From Paramecium tetraurelia (Eukaryota > Ciliophora > Oligohymenophorea > Peniculida > Parameciidae), in assembly GCF_000165425.1 (NCBI RefSeq), contig NW_001799001.1:62001-126000 (forward strand): a DNA stretch of 64,000 bases, read 5' to 3'. How positions within the stretch are numbered: the stretch's first letter is position 1; the number at the start of each line of letters is the position of its first letter. This document shows positions 1 to 12,846 of this stretch, piece after piece. The position numbers and the translations under genes were made by a program. The notes under the pieces were generated by a model. The model did no database searches, had not been told where the DNA came from, and worked only from the letters and a program-made list of their open reading frames with translations.

Positions 1-742
1 TATCCTCCTCCCTTCAATAAGAATTCTATGATCAGTTAGAGAATTAACAATACAATTAATTAATTGTATATATCATTAATGCATTTAATACTAATTTTAC
101 TTAATATCCTTATATATTTTTTAGCAAAGTATAAAATTAAGCTTAAGGCATAATAGTTTAATAAATCTATAAATCAAGAGATTCAGTTTGTAGACTCTTA
201 CTAATTTTGGCCTTTTTCAAGTTTTCATATGAAAAACTAAATATAAATTAATCTTCTAATTTAAATTATATTAACTTATAAAATTATCATTAATTTTCTT
301 TCCTAAATTTGTAAAACCCTATATTTTTCTCTTATTCAAACTATTACAGATGTTTTTGATGCTCAAGTTCTATTTAAATAAATAATATATAAAATGTATT
401 ATATAATATGACTAGCACAATCTGCCTTTTCAATATCTTTCTTTATTATTCAATATTTTACTACTATTTTCTGCTTCTCATTTTATAGTATTATTATATC
501 AATGAAGATCTCTTATACTAATTCTCTTTTATTCTAATACTATAATTTCTCTTTATGATATAATTAATTTTTGGAGATAATTAAAAATAAAATATTCTTA
601 TAGATAATAATAATGTAATGTAGTAATTCATCATTGTTTAGAATTATTTTTCAAATAAATTTATATTCATAAAAATAGCAAATATAAAATATATTAGCAT
701 TTTAATTACAAATTTTTTTATATAATTAAAAAAAAGAAATCA
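1..742. other. Intergenic, AT-rich, no gene seen
   Basis: No reading frame with convincing protein character was found on either strand with TGA as the only stop. The stretch is very AT-rich and ends in the promoter region of the dyskerin gene. The first few tens of bases could be the edge of a gene lying outside the window, which cannot be judged from here. Confidence 0.5.
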
Positions 743-2192
743 ATGGCTACAACCAAGGTAAAAAAATCAAAAAAAGTTGAAGAGGTTGAATAGGTTTAAG
801 ATGAGGATGTGATAAAGTCCACTCATTAGGGACCTAAAATTGATTCCTCAAATTGGCCATTGTTATTGAAGAATTATGAAAAGATGAACATATTGACCTC
901 ACATTATACACCAATTCCAAGTGGATCAGTAAGGATAGATTATTAATATAATAGACTCCATTAAAGAGACCATTAATAGAACATTTGAAATACGGTGTGA
1001 TAAATCTTGACAAGCCATCAAATCCATCATCACACGAAGTTGTATCATGGATCAAGAGAATATTAAAAGTTGATAAGACCGGCCATTCAGGGACACTTGA
1101 TCCAAAGGTTACAGGAGCATTGATCGTGTGTCTGAATAGAGCAACAAGACTAGTGAAGGCATAGTAATCAGCTGGTAAGGAGTACGTCGGAATAATAAGG
1201 TAAAGATGATGAATAATATTATAGATTACATGATGCAATATCATCAGCAGCTAAGTTGGAGAAGGCTATTTAGGATTTGACAGGAGCTGTATTTTAGAAG
1301 CCACCTGCGATTTCAGCAGTGAAAAGAGAATTAAGAGTTAGAACAATTTATGAGAGTAAATTGTTTGAGTATGACCCTGAAAAGAGATTGGGAATCTTTT
1401 GGATGAGTTGTGAAGCAGGAACATACGTGAGAACTCTATGTGTTCATTTGGGTTTGTTATTGGGAGTAGGAGGTCACATGGAAGAGTTGAGAAGAGTAAG
1501 ATCAGGAATATTGGATGAGAACAAGTACATGGTCTCAATGCATGACGTATTGGATGCCTAATATCGATATGAAAAATTTAAGGATGAATCCTATTTAAGA
1601 CATGTGATCATCCCATTGGAGGTTCTCTTGACCAATTACAAGAGAAGATAGGTCGTTAAGGATTCCACTGTTAATGCTATTTGTTATGGAGCAAAACTAA
1701 TGGTTCCAGGAGTTCTTAGATTTGATGATAAGATCGATATTGGTGATGAAATTGTGTTGATCACAACCAAAGGAGAAGCCATTGCTGTAGCTATTGCGTA
1801 ATTTATTCAGTTTTATATGTTAGTTAAATGACAACAGGTGAGATTGCATCATGTGATCATGGAGTCGTTTGCAAATCCAAGAGAGTCATTATGGACAGAG
1901 AGACCTATCCAAGAAAGTATATTATTGTCTTATCCTTTTTAGATGGGGTACTGGACCAAGAGCTCTTAGAAAGAAGGCTTTGATTAAAGAGGGGTTACTT
2001 GATCCACATGGAAAACCAAATGCCAATACTCCCTAAGATTGGTAGTAATTCTACGTTACTGAAGAAAACAATAATATTCTTAAGGAGGAATAATAACCAA
2101 AAGTGTAAAAGGAAGAGGAAGTAGAGGTACCTGAGGTTGTGGAAAAGCCCAAGAAAAAGAAAAAGTAGGTTGTTTAAGAGGAGGAAGAATGA
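743..2192 (+). CDS. CBF5: Dyskerin / Cbf5, H/ACA pseudouridine synthase
   Basis: Catalytic subunit of H/ACA snoRNPs, converting uridine to pseudouridine in rRNA and snRNA in the nucleolus; the animal protein also belongs to telomerase. Four introns of 25-26 nt are removed to give 448 residues. The TruB catalytic segment [14 protein letters not shown] with the catalytic Asp is present, preceded by NWPLLLKNY and followed by the PUA-domain signature [14 protein letters not shown]. The C-terminus is a Lys/Glu-rich tail typical of dyskerin nuclear localisation. In-frame TAA and TAG codons occur throughout and the gene ends at TGA. It converges on the VPS28 gene with 95 bp between stops. Identification is very secure. 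Confidence 0.96.
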
Positions 2193-2287
2193 TTTAATAT
2201 GTTTAAGATTAACAATATAAAAAGTATAATAAATGATGAAATTAACTATTACTGAATAGAATTTAATCGATTTGTAGACAATTAAGC

Positions 2288-2987
2288 TCATTGTTGTGAA
2301 TGGGATGTCATAAAACTCTGCTAAGCCAGATCTATAATGCTTTCGAACTTTTGAAATTCATCTTCGGGTATGACTCCGATAATCTAATTTTCTAGATGTT
2401 GTTTGGAACTAAATTTGAGATTGGGTTATATTACAATTATTGTAGTTCTTCTAAATATGATTTGTATGGGGGGAGTTCTGTTTTGGCTCTGTTGAGGAAC
2501 ATGATCAACTGGTCGACAATGGGTTTGAAGATTTGTGTTTTTGGGTTGTCCTTGTTTTCGAGGATGATGTCTTGCATCAAATAGAATCTTTGCATGATAT
2601 CGACGACTAATTGAATTCTGTTGCCTTGTTTGATTTGGGGAGGGCCTTTGTTTATTCTGTCGATTCCGAATTTGCAATCTTCCAGTCCATATTCCTGATG
2701 AGTAGAATGAAGATATAAACCTTGATGAATGAGTTGAGATCGTATTTGTCGATTTTGGAGGTGAAGTTTTTGTACCTTTCGATCAACTTTGTGATTTCCT
2801 GGGAGTGTTTTTCTGGGGTTATTTTGTCATCAGCCAATTATGCACACTTTTCTACCATATCGATTAATCTGATGGTGATGAATATTTCCTTTTATAATTC
2901 AAATTTTTACTAAGGATATAAGGTAGATCTACTTACTTTATCGTCGATTGTTAACTTCTACACTTGTCGAGTCTGTGGTTAATTCAT
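2288..2987 (-). CDS. VPS28: VPS28, ESCRT-I subunit
   Basis: ESCRT-I subunit that works in sorting ubiquitinated cargo into multivesicular endosomes. After removal of three introns (27, 26 and 26 nt) the protein has 206 residues, close to the usual 210-240. The N-terminal half follows the family pattern (EKCAQLADDKITPEKHSQE, then a segment equivalent to the YKAAFRQV helix and the GLEDCKFGIDRI segment). The C-terminal half matches the four-helix domain that binds ESCRT-II, ending in a PEDEF..FESIIDLAQQSF helix. One intron begins GTTT rather than GTA, but only this splice keeps the conserved frame. Recognition rests on the whole pattern rather than a single motif. Confidence 0.85.
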
Positions 2988-3044
2988 TTTAAAAAATTAT
3001 TAATATATAAAATACAAAATATATATTAACTTAACTTTAACAAA

Positions 3045-5516
3045 ATGCAGTATCTAATCTCCTTATAAAAAAACCTACAAACTGAGAATGTTTTTTTAAG
3101 TGCAACTTTGAATTTTCGAGATCAGAATGTTGAGATGAGCTACAAGAACTTTTAAAAGAAGTTTAATGAAGGGACATTGATCTTAATGGAATCCTTCAAA
3201 TTGTTTTTGGAATTCGCCATCACAATTTCAGCCCTCATTTCGGATGACCAATCGATTTACTCGTCAATTCTGTTCTTATTTCCCATTTCAAGTCTATTAT
3301 AAATTTGGATAATTCGTAAGAACTAAAAGTGCAATGATTACTGGAAAATTGGACACATACTAGCGCTGTTCCTGTTTTTAGCAGCCAACAAACAACCCTA
3401 TTTGATGCGAGGATCGGTGTCCTTGTATTGCATCTACATGACTTAGAGTTTAAATGACAAGAAATATGTCATATTTTACTTTTCAATAATGTAAGTTACA
3501 TTCTAATATTTTGACTAATTTTTTGACTGGGTTGTTTTGCCCTTCCAATGGGCATTCACTCTGATCATCACTCTCAGCATTTATGCTAGGCAAAGAAGAG
3601 AACTAGTGCATTACTACCACAAATTCAAATCCAACACTGATTTATCCTATCAGGAGGTCGTGTTGAATCATAGTCTGCAGTAGAATCTCTTTATAGTTAG
3701 ATTGTCTCAAGATTAATCAAAAGTACTTCTTAATTTTAATATTCATTTAGCGATTAGTAGATTATTTCGAAGTGCTTTTTGCTAATCAAGCATGCAAAAA
3801 GGAGTTCGCATAAATAGATAATATCTTCCATCGAACCACACTCATTAACATCATCAATTGTAACGAATCGAACCTCTCCTATTACAATTTGAAGGTCAAT
3901 TTCAGCTACGAACAAATTTGCAATAACTACAAGGGATCTACTGGTGAATAGATCAACATGGTAGACAAACCCATATACTTGAATCAAATTCTCTATTAAT
4001 ATATAGTAAATTATCAGAACAAGGAGTTGTAAGAGAGTCTCCCTTTGAAATTGACTGGATTGCAGAATAACCAAACCTTCGACATCCTAGTCTCCCCGTG
4101 CATTTGGAAACATGAGAGATGCTTTATCATTTCCTTGATTGATTTGACTGACCGTATGAAGATTTCCCAATTGGAGAAGTTGGATCAATACAAAGACAGT
4201 GTTCTGGCCACAGTGAGTCATGATCTGAAGAATCCAATATGCGTAATTCAATAGATGATCACTCTCGTTTAGGAAGGCTTGTATGATTTGTAAGACTGTG
4301 AGAATGTGGCCATTTAACAGAAGGTCTAATCTTGTTGCAATTATTTGTAAATGTGTTAGACCAATGTGCAAACTCTTCAATCATTTGTCAATGATCTATA
4401 AGACTTTGCCTAAATTAAATAGCAAAAGTTGAAATTGGTGGTCAGCTAATTTGAAATTTCTAATCTTGTTTAGGAGATCAAGAATGTTTTTTAAATTTAA
4501 ATTTAAAAGAAAAATCTTGAATTGGAAATCCAAGTCAATTTGAAACCAAATCAAACTTATTACAATGATCCATTGAGAATCAAATAAGTGTTGTTCAATC
4601 TGATTTCCAATGCAATCAAGTTCACTTCCAAGGGAAAGATTATGGTTAAGTTCTCGGATGACATCAAAGAAATCTTGAAATTTTGCAAAGCCATCAAAGA
4701 ACAAATAGATTCTAACAAAAGTATTGTAGATGTGGGGATACTGTTCAAAAACAAATCAAGCATCTTCATTTGCACAGTTACTGATAATGGAAGTGGAATG
4801 AGTTTGGAAATCCAACGAGGCCTCTTCAGAAATTTTGCTACCTATGACAATGATAGTAACATAAACAAGTAGAGTATTGAGTGTAATTAAATAGAAATGG
4901 TGTTGGACTCGGTCTTATCATTTGCAAGCAACTTTGCGGCTATATTGGTCCATTACAGTACATGTATTTAAGATCCCAATCAGGAGTTGGTTCAACTTTT
5001 TAATTTGCCATTTATAAAAATTATGATAAACAACATCGCTATGATTATTCAGGTGATTAATCTAGCATCGATTCTATCGATTATGATATTTCAGTACAAT
5101 CCCCCTATAAAAATATATTCAGTACTCGTCACATAACTCCTCTATGCAAATAGCAACGAATCAAAGAATTGCTGCAAGTGTTGATTGTTGACGATGAAAC
5201 ATTCAATTGCATATTGCTGAAACTACAATTAACTAAATTAGGCATTCATAATTTGGATGTGGCCTATAATGGACGAGAAGCCATAGAAATGTCATAGAGA
5301 AAAATATACGACATTGTATTTTTAGATGTCAACATGCCTGGCTTGAATGGATTCCAGTGCATCCAGGATATTAAAAATACCAATAGCGAAATTAAGATTT
5401 ACATGCTCACAGCATTCAATGATCTCTAAACTCACTAGATGTGTTTAGCTGCAGGAGCCGATAAACTTTTATCCAAACCACTTTCTTAAAAATAGCTTGA
5501 ACTATTGTTGAATTGA
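3045..5516 (+). CDS. Membrane-bound hybrid histidine kinase
   Basis: Two-component signalling protein of 805 residues after removal of two introns (28 and 26 nt). The first ~200 residues hold several hydrophobic membrane segments. A less conserved, probably PAS-like region follows, then a HisKA domain with the phospho-acceptor in SHDLKNP (His about residue 383), an HATPase domain with N box (ISNAIKFT), a G1 box (DNGSGM) and a G2 box (NGVGLGLIICKQL). The C-terminal receiver domain has the acidic pair in LLIVDDE, the phospho-acceptor in FLDVNMP (Asp about residue 743) and the Lys of SKPLS. All catalytic landmarks look intact, so this should be an active hybrid kinase. Ciliates are known to have many such proteins; the stimulus is unknown. 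Confidence 0.93.
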
Positions 5517-6105
5517 TTACATCATTTGTTATGTATTTAAATTATGATACATGCTTCTTACATCTGAGACTAAGATTCATTGTTTTCCATCAATAAATTG
5601 TTTTTGGAATTATTCATAAATATTATATTTTCAAAACATTTCTGTATATCTTTATACATTATACAGATGATTCATATTATAGTTACAACACTATATCTCA
5701 CAGACAATTTCATATATTTAAATCAGTATTCTTTTTATATATTAAATTGATAAAAACAATTAAGTTTTATATTTGCTATTAATAAATTTTAGTGCGTGGA
5801 GGAGTATTAACATGGTATAAGGCTTAGGCTCAAATTTACTAATAAATTATTCAGTTAAACAAGAATTAATATTTAAACAAAAAAAGTTGTCGGATTTATT
5901 AATTTATGCATAATTTTCTATGGTTGGATGGTGATATAGATGCGATTTCATAACAAAAAATACTTAAAAATAAACAAATTGATAGTTAATTTTATATTGT
6001 CTTATATATATATTATGTAAATTTCGAGAATTGAATTAGGAGTTAATTAATTAAATACGTGTAGGGCAATTAAAAAAAATATCAATATTTTTAAAAAAAA
6101 TTTGC
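5517..6105. other. Intergenic region, 589 bp
   Basis: AT-rich spacer between two genes transcribed in the same direction. No frame of convincing coding character was seen; it should hold the 3' end of the histidine kinase transcript and the promoter of the BFR1-like gene. Confidence 0.5.
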
Positions 6106-7986
6106 ATGGACCCAACACCATAGCCAGAAGTCTAAAAGGAGGAGAAAAAACCAAACTAACCCAGAGGAGAGAACAGAAAGAGAGGAGAGCCCAAACAAAA
6201 GTAACAACAACAAGTTCAATATGTCGTCAAGGGTGAGGAAGGTATGGAATTTAGTTTGATGCATTTTAGGTGCTGCAACTGAACCAAAGAATGAGACCCA
6301 AGAAAAGTAGGGAGACTAGGGAGAGAAACAAGAAAAGAAGAAGAAACAAAGAGAAGAGAGAAAACGTCCTGAATTCGACTGGGACAAGACCAAGATCACT
6401 CTTGAAAGTAAAGTACCAGAATTGGCTGCTCATCCTCCCCAAAAGCCAAACAAAGAAGATCATTACAAATAATTGGATAAGATCGACGAAGACATCAGAA
6501 AACAATGGAATCATTTCGTAAGAGTTTATTGTTAACATCCTAGAATGATTTTGTTAAAAACGTTAAGGAATAACAAACTTTGGCTAGACAAGGCAATCAA
6601 GAGAAGTACCAAAACGAAGTGAAACCATTAGGATAAGTGATTAAAGAAAAGATTAAATTAGTCAATGAGAAATCATCAGAATTGAAGAAAATGAAGGGTG
6701 AGAATGATGAAATCAAAGATCAAATCAACAAACTCTTTAATCAATCCTAAGAATACAGACAAAAGATGAAGAGTTTAGATGATCCAGACAGAATTATTGA
6801 GGAATTGGCTAGATTGAAGGAATCACTCTAATAAGATAAGTTGAGTGCCAATGAAGAAAAGAGAATTGTACAATAAATAGGTGCCTTGGAAAGATCACTT
6901 CCATACATTGAACCATTGTAAAAGTTGGAGAAGGAATAGAAAGTTCTTAGAACTAAATCAGCAGCTATTGTAAAGGCTATGAATGCTCTTTATTAAAGCA
7001 TTCAAGAGTTGAATGGAGAAATCAACCAATACAAGGCTGATTATGATGAGTTGAAAGACAGTACAAAGGGCTCAGTTGTTACCAAAGAAAATCCTCTTAT
7101 TGACAAGGAAAAACAAATCATTGAAACCAAAGTTTAGGAATTGAAAGACAGAAAGGAAAAATTAAAGAAGGACTACAACAATGCTTGGGATAAATATGAA
7201 GATTATGAAGATTTGTAAAGGTACAGAGAGTGGTTCTTAAAACAAATCAACAGAATCAAGAAAGATTCTGAGAGAAAGAAGAGGGAAGAAGAAAAAAAGA
7301 AAAGAGAAGAAGCCAGAGCAAAAAGAGAAGCTGATAGAGAAGCTGAAGAGTAAGCAGAAGCTGAAGCCAAGGCTAAAGAATTAGAAAACGTCAATCCATT
7401 CTAATATTAAGTTGGTATGTATATATTCTAAACATTTTAATAGATCTTTGTGATACATTGATCACCTATTTGAATAAACTTAAACCCTCTGCTGCCTAAT
7501 AACAAGCCCAATAATAAAAATAAATAGATGTTGAATAAGTTTTAAAGAGTGATGATTGGAAGAAAGAGAAATGCACTGTCATTAAAAAGGAAGCTGAAGA
7601 CAATCTCTATAACTTTAGTCAATTGAAATCCAAAAAGAAGAACAAGGTATATATTCTATATTAAATTTTAGCAACCACAATAATAAAAAGAGGCTAAAGA
7701 TGAGAAAAAAGATGACAAACCAAGCATCTTGTAACATGATTTGTAAACTCTCTAATTCTTCGATACAGTTAAAGTGGCAACTCCATTCTACATCACTGAG
7801 CTTGACAATGTTGTCAAGAGCATCTAAGAGCGTAAGGAGTATTATTTGAACCGGGAAAACTGGGGCAAAAAAGAAGAATAAGAGACACATACAGAAGTAT
7901 TCAATCATTTAAATATGTTTTAGCAATCAAAAGCCAAGAAATAATAGAAGGCCTAGAACTAAGATGAGTTCCCAGCCTTATAATGA
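6106..7986 (+). CDS. BFR1: BFR1-like coiled-coil mRNP/ER protein
   Basis: Protein of 590 residues (four introns of 25-29 nt) dominated by long charged coiled coils, about residues 80-400. The layout resembles yeast Bfr1, a polysome- and ER-associated mRNA-binding protein implicated in secretion and nuclear segregation: a Lys-rich start, repeated helices that set off with an LDKIDEDIRKQ-like phrase, and a late conserved block (TLQFFDTVKVATPFYITELD) matching the Bfr1 segment that lies before its last coiled coil. The protein ends in DEFPAL, a motif also seen at the ends of other RNP proteins. The match is structural and patchy, so orthology is likely but not proven. Confidence 0.7.
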
Positions 7987-8014
7987 AGTGCGTATATATA
8001 TATTACATAAATGG

Positions 8015-9971
8015 TACATATCTAAATTGAATCTCTTTTTCTAAGCCAATATAACTGAAGTAAATTCATAGTTCATTCTTTGTCGAGTATCAATCTTACT
8101 TCTGAGAAGTAATTATTTGCTTTGATCTAATGGCTTTATTTCCTCCTTTCTAAATATTTTTTGAAAATCTTTATTAACTCAAGAACCGGAAATTTAATAT
8201 TTAATTTTCTATTACTTAGACATTTAACCTTAGAGAAATATGTAAGTATTATATACTTATTCTAAATTTAATAGATAATTTTTATCTTTCTTTAAAAAGA
8301 TAATATTTTATTTTTGAATTCTTAGCATCATTATTCTATTTCACCTCTCAAATAAACATCTCAAATCTTCCTTATTTAATAATGAGATCAGATTTCTTAT
8401 CTGAATTTCCAGCTGTTATTTTAATTCTAAGTTTATTTTTATTTAACAAAATATCTACTATGTTCTATTTATGTTTAAGACTTCACAAATTAATAGTAGT
8501 TCATTTAATTATTATTTATACTTCCTAAAACGGTCTTATTGAAATGATAAGGTATCTAGAACTTTCAAATTATTTGCAATGAATAATATCTGAAGCTTAA
8601 GATCAAATTTTTCCGCATTTGGCAGCTTAAAAATATTTCTATTACATTAAACATTCCAGTAATTGCTATTAAGAGTATTATTTGAGTCTAGCAAGCTGTT
8701 AATAATTTATATTTATATATTATAAAATATCTAGATCTTATAAATAATATAAATATTGACAATATAAACAATTCCAAAATCATTTTTTTCTTCATTATTA
8801 ATAATAAAATGTCTAATCAAAAGTAAACAAAATCAAAATAAAGCATAATAATTAGTAAAAAGGAAAAGTAGTTTATCGCAGGATCTGATGTTGTTTATAA
8901 TTCTCTCAAAAAATTAGTTGAATAACAGAAAGAATATGGAAATAAGCATAGTAATTATGTTTTGGGCATTTAATCAATTATTGAAGACTTGAGTACTAAA
9001 ACTTTTACAGTTACTTATAATTGTGACGAATCTGCTATCCCTTTATCAAAAATTTAATACTCTTCGCCAAAACATAAAATCTAGATATTCAAATATTTGT
9101 ACTTAATTTATGGGTTTTTAAACAAAGAAAAAATTTTGCATAGAAACCTTAAACCAAATAATATAATTTTCTATAATCAATAATTATTACTTACTGATTT
9201 TGGGTTTAAAATAGGTGATTGGTAGATTGATAAAATCAATTTTTTAGATGAAAATGATGGTACTCGAAAAGATAATATGTAGCCATATCTATCTCCAGAA
9301 CTTGCAAATATCATTGTCAGCACAAAAAGTTTTGGTCATAAAAGAGATGAGCTTCTAGCCAGGAGTAAATTATCTGTGTAACAACAGGATTAATTTGCAA
9401 TCGCAATTATGATGTTAGAGGTCTTTATTCCTTTAAAGAACAGAAACTCAGCTACTCCTAACGAAAGAAAATAGCAGATTAATGATATGAATTTATCAGA
9501 TGAGTTTTCAAATGATGTTGAAAAATTCATAAAAGAAACTATTTCCAATTTATTATATTCTAAAGATTTCAATGAATAAGAATTCGAAAAGCGATTAAAA
9601 ATGTTTATTGAAATTGAATAATAGGCTGAAAACTACAAAATCAATAAATAGGAATTAATGACATAAGAATATGACGAATAAGTCAAAAATGTCTTAGAAA
9701 ATAAAGATACTTAATTTAATTTAAAACTTCTATATCACTTTGGTAAAACAAACCTAAACTGGCTGTTAAGTAATATTGCACACAATTAACAAAATTAAGA
9801 ACTAATAACAGAGATGAGAAGATTTTTACGTCTTTATTCACAAATTGATAATTTTAGTCTAGATTAAAAAGATGAAAAATTTACAGATGAAGATTTATTC
9901 GTTTCTTTAGTTTATTTGGATGAAAAAATAGAAAATTTATAAAATTCATAAAATCAAAAACCTCATCTGAT
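8015..9971 (+). repeat. Segmental duplication, copy A
   Basis: About 0.8 kb of non-coding DNA plus the first ~390 codons of the pseudokinase gene are recognisably the same as 61973-64000, in the same orientation. The coding part is far more alike than the upstream part, which carries many small indels. The right-hand limit is set by the end of the window in copy B, so the duplication may be longer. Identity is obvious by eye but was not measured. Confidence 0.9.
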
Positions 9972-11118
9972 TATGTCTGAAGAAGAATAGGTATGTCGTA
10001 ATTTAAAACAATTTCTAAAGAACGAATATAAAAGATTGAATAATTTAAACAAGAATTAATTTAAATTTAATAAAATATAGGACAATGATGTTTAAATTCT
10101 CAAATTTGATGAAGGTGATTTTTAAAAAAACAGTGAAGTAATAAAAACAGAAACTGATGAAAGATAAAATGATAATGTACAAAATGATTAGTAACCTAAT
10201 GAAATTGAATAACAGAATGATTAACAACATAATTAATTTGAATAACAAAATGAGTAATAACCTAGTATACAGAATAGGTAATAAGATAATTAAAATGTTT
10301 TACCGAATATGTGGTAACAATCTTATATACTTATACCTATTTACTCAATAAATGAATAAACTAATCAATAAATACTTTTGGAAACAGTTAAAAGCAATTT
10401 CAATAGTTCTAGTCTGCAAAATTATTTCGAAATTAACAAATGCATATGCTCAAAGTAAATAGTATGCCGTCTTTTTAAATATAAAGATGATCTTAATGTC
10501 ATTTGTCTTGGTGAGATAAAAGGTAATGATTTTGAAGGAGAAGTAATGTAATTGGAAGTAAAGTAAATTAACCAGAATAATTCAATCAAAACGATATTCC
10601 ACTACGTTAATGTTAAAACAACATTAGAATATTGGAATATTTAAAATATAGAATAAAAGTCATCGATTTTTTAGTACTTAGAAATTAATTCTCAATTAAA
10701 GTTCAAAAAATGTAAAGATTATTAAGGTCAAATTCTAAATGGGAAGAAAAATGGAAAAGGCATAGAAAAAAATTTTATTGAAAATATGATCTATGATGGA
10801 AGCTGGAAAGACGGGTATATTACAGATGGAACTAAGAAATTAATAAATACTGATTAAATACTATAGAATGCTCCCTATAAATGGATAGGAAATTTCGAAA
10901 AAAATGAATTACATGGGGATAACATAAAGACATATTTATTAAACTATAATAAAGTAGTTTGGTTAGAAGGAAGATATCAAGGTGGTTTAAAAAAAGGGGT
11001 TCATACCTGTTACATGAAAAGGAAAAATAGATAGAACGATGAAATTGTTAAAATTTACAGCGCAATGTTCTTAATAATTTCAAACCAAGAACACGAATTT
11101 AAGTTGACTTGCAATTGA
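8809..11118 (+). CDS. MORN-repeat pseudokinase (copy A)
   Basis: Intronless, 769 residues. The C-lobe of a protein kinase is recognisable (HRNLKPNNIIF at residues 111-121, LLLTDFGFKIGDW from residue 127, YLSPELANI, then a helix QDQFAIAIMMLEVF), but the catalytic HRD aspartate is Asn113 and no normal glycine-rich N-lobe precedes it. A long Asn/Gln/Asp/Glu-rich middle follows. Residues about 635-735 contain MORN-like units (GQILNGKKNGKGIE, MIYDGSWKDGY). Catalysis is therefore unlikely; a scaffold or membrane-linked adaptor is an inference. The same architecture recurs at 50523-54650, and a close paralogue starts at 62804. The start is chosen as the first ATG of the long frame. Confidence 0.85.
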
Positions 11119-11683
11119 TTCTTAATTATTATCATTTTAATCAAATAATTATTCATTTATATATAAAATACATATTAATCAAAAATTGATATCGAGATTT
11201 AGGATTGATATTTTTATATATCTAAGAGATAGAGAAAGAGTTATCTCATAAGTTAAAATATCATATGTAATTGTTTAGAGAAACAGAGCAATTAAGCAAC
11301 CATACAGAAAAAATAGTATAAATTTGAATTTGATAATCATCTAAGAGAAAATATTGTAATCTACTAATTTCATAAAAATTTTGAGAGACTTTTTATATTC
11401 TCAAAGTATTCATTAGTTCATCTTGTAATTTTAATCATATAATATAAATTTTAATCATCTATGCTAAACTAATAGTGTAAAAAGGCCATTATTCTTTAGA
11501 AATCATAAAATATTATTGTACCATTTAACCTAACAAAAACTTCTATAGTCTCACATGCATTTATTAATTTCTAATCAAAGTTGAAATAATAAAAGAAATA
11601 TTGCTTTCAAACAACCTTTGCCATAAGTTAGATCCTTTAAAAGAGATAAACTTATAAACCATAAACTTTATGAGAATTTAATA
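11119..11683. other. Intergenic region, 565 bp
   Basis: AT-rich sequence after the pseudokinase. Short open stretches exist on both strands but none has protein-like composition. Upstream exons of the following uncertain plus-strand frame could lie here. Confidence 0.4.
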
Positions 11684-12118
11684 ATGCTAAGTTACTTTTC
11701 ATAGCCATTGTCTATACCTAAAGATGAATTTTAAGTAAATATTGTTTCTATTATACTTAAAATAATTGAAATAAAAGAAAGTAGCACTGAAGCATAAAAA
11801 TAATTTGAATAAGCAAACGATAGATGGAGAATATTAATTTTAAGAATTATTACAATAGTTTAATAAGGAAAAGGTTATGAAATTAGTCATTCAGGAATGC
11901 TTTTTGATCTTTACAATTCTTTTGGCCAACAGAATTTTGAATTTGACTAGAGTTGCGATTTATTGATTTTTCATCTCCAAGAACTTGAATTAATTTGGGC
12001 ATTGTTTTGTTCTGATAGTTTCCTCGGGTTAATTCATTTTTAAATAAAATAAATTAAATAAACAATCAAAAAATTACTGATGTTACTCTTGTCATTGAGT
12101 TTATTCTTAGTTCTTTGA
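11684..12118 (+). CDS. Uncharacterised protein (uncertain model)
   Basis: A continuous frame of 144 codons ending in TGA, with protein-like composition: an acidic/Gln-rich helix, then DRWRILILRIITIVQQGKGY and GMLFDLYNSFGQQNFEF. It runs to within a few bases of the opposite gene's stop. The last ~30 codons are read from AT-rich sequence and may not be real. The opposite strand is also open here (a 135-codon frame starting at 12015), so the coding strand is not certain. The frame stays open upstream of the chosen ATG, so further exons are possible. No family recognised. Confidence 0.35.
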
Positions 12119-12122
12119 GACC

Positions 12123-12659
12123 TCATAAAATTATTAATTATGTTACAATTTAAGAAGGATTTTCATTTTGAAATTCAATATTAGGATTGGACGACTAATT
12201 ATTGAAATGATTTTCTAGAGTTTATTTTTCTTGTTTTGGATCTTCCTTCTCAGTAGATTCTTTGTATTGATGTTACGGTATGATGTTGATTCTAATTTTA
12301 GGATATTTCTTTATTGGATTGGCTTTTTAAATTTGAACTATTTGGACATCTTGAGTTTGATAGGTTAAAGTATAAAGAACGCTTTCAATGGTAATAATAT
12401 CATCTGGTTTAACATATAATTCTTCTACGATTCCTGGTTGCTTATTGAAGATCTCAATTATTTTATTTTAAGCACTAATTTTCATAGCATATTAAAAGGA
12501 CCCCAAGGATTCTTTTTCTTCTTAAAATCAGTTAAGAGGATTACTAATGCATACTTCTACAATTTTGGCAACAATGCAACGAAGCGGTGTATCCAACAGA
12601 CTTTTGAGTGTCACATCTTCGGCCTTTTTATTTGATGCAAAGGCAATCTATTCTAGCAT
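12123..12659 (-). CDS. Uncharacterised protein, possibly Alba-like
   Basis: One 24-nt intron gives 170 residues. The N-terminal half (LKSLLDTPLRCIVAKIVEVCI, then KISAQNKIIEIFN and later DDIITIESVLYTLTYQ) follows the alternation of helix and strand seen in Alba-family nucleic-acid-binding proteins, whose later strands have just this hydrophobic pattern; the Gly-rich first strand of Alba is missing or lies in an unseen exon. The C-terminus is Gln/Asn/Glu-rich. An alternative splice would extend the protein to a TGA at 12066-12068, overlapping the opposite frame. The family call is tentative; the existence of a gene is more secure. Confidence 0.5.
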
Positions 12660-12846
12660 ACAATTGATGATTAAGATAATAATTATAATAATTTAAATGA
12701 TTTATAAGTTTAATTGAAAGTCTTAATAAAATCTTTAAGGGAGATTTAGGATTAATTTAGGATGGAAAATTCACGCAGTCAGGTTTGGAATGCCATTTTA
12801 ACTAAAAGAGCTCAAATTCAGTAAATAAATTAATGATATTATAATG

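Noticed and set aside
1338-1538. Minus-strand open frame inside the dyskerin gene
   Set aside because: It is the antisense of a strongly conserved TruB-domain exon; no independent protein character.
3491-3530. Possible intron starting GTAAGT in the histidine kinase
   Set aside because: No AG lies within a plausible distance and the frame is open without splicing.
11608-12015. Minus-strand 135-codon frame opposite the uncertain gene at 11684-12118
   Set aside because: Second half is Leu/Phe/Gln low-complexity; the plus-strand reading has better protein composition, though this choice is not firm.
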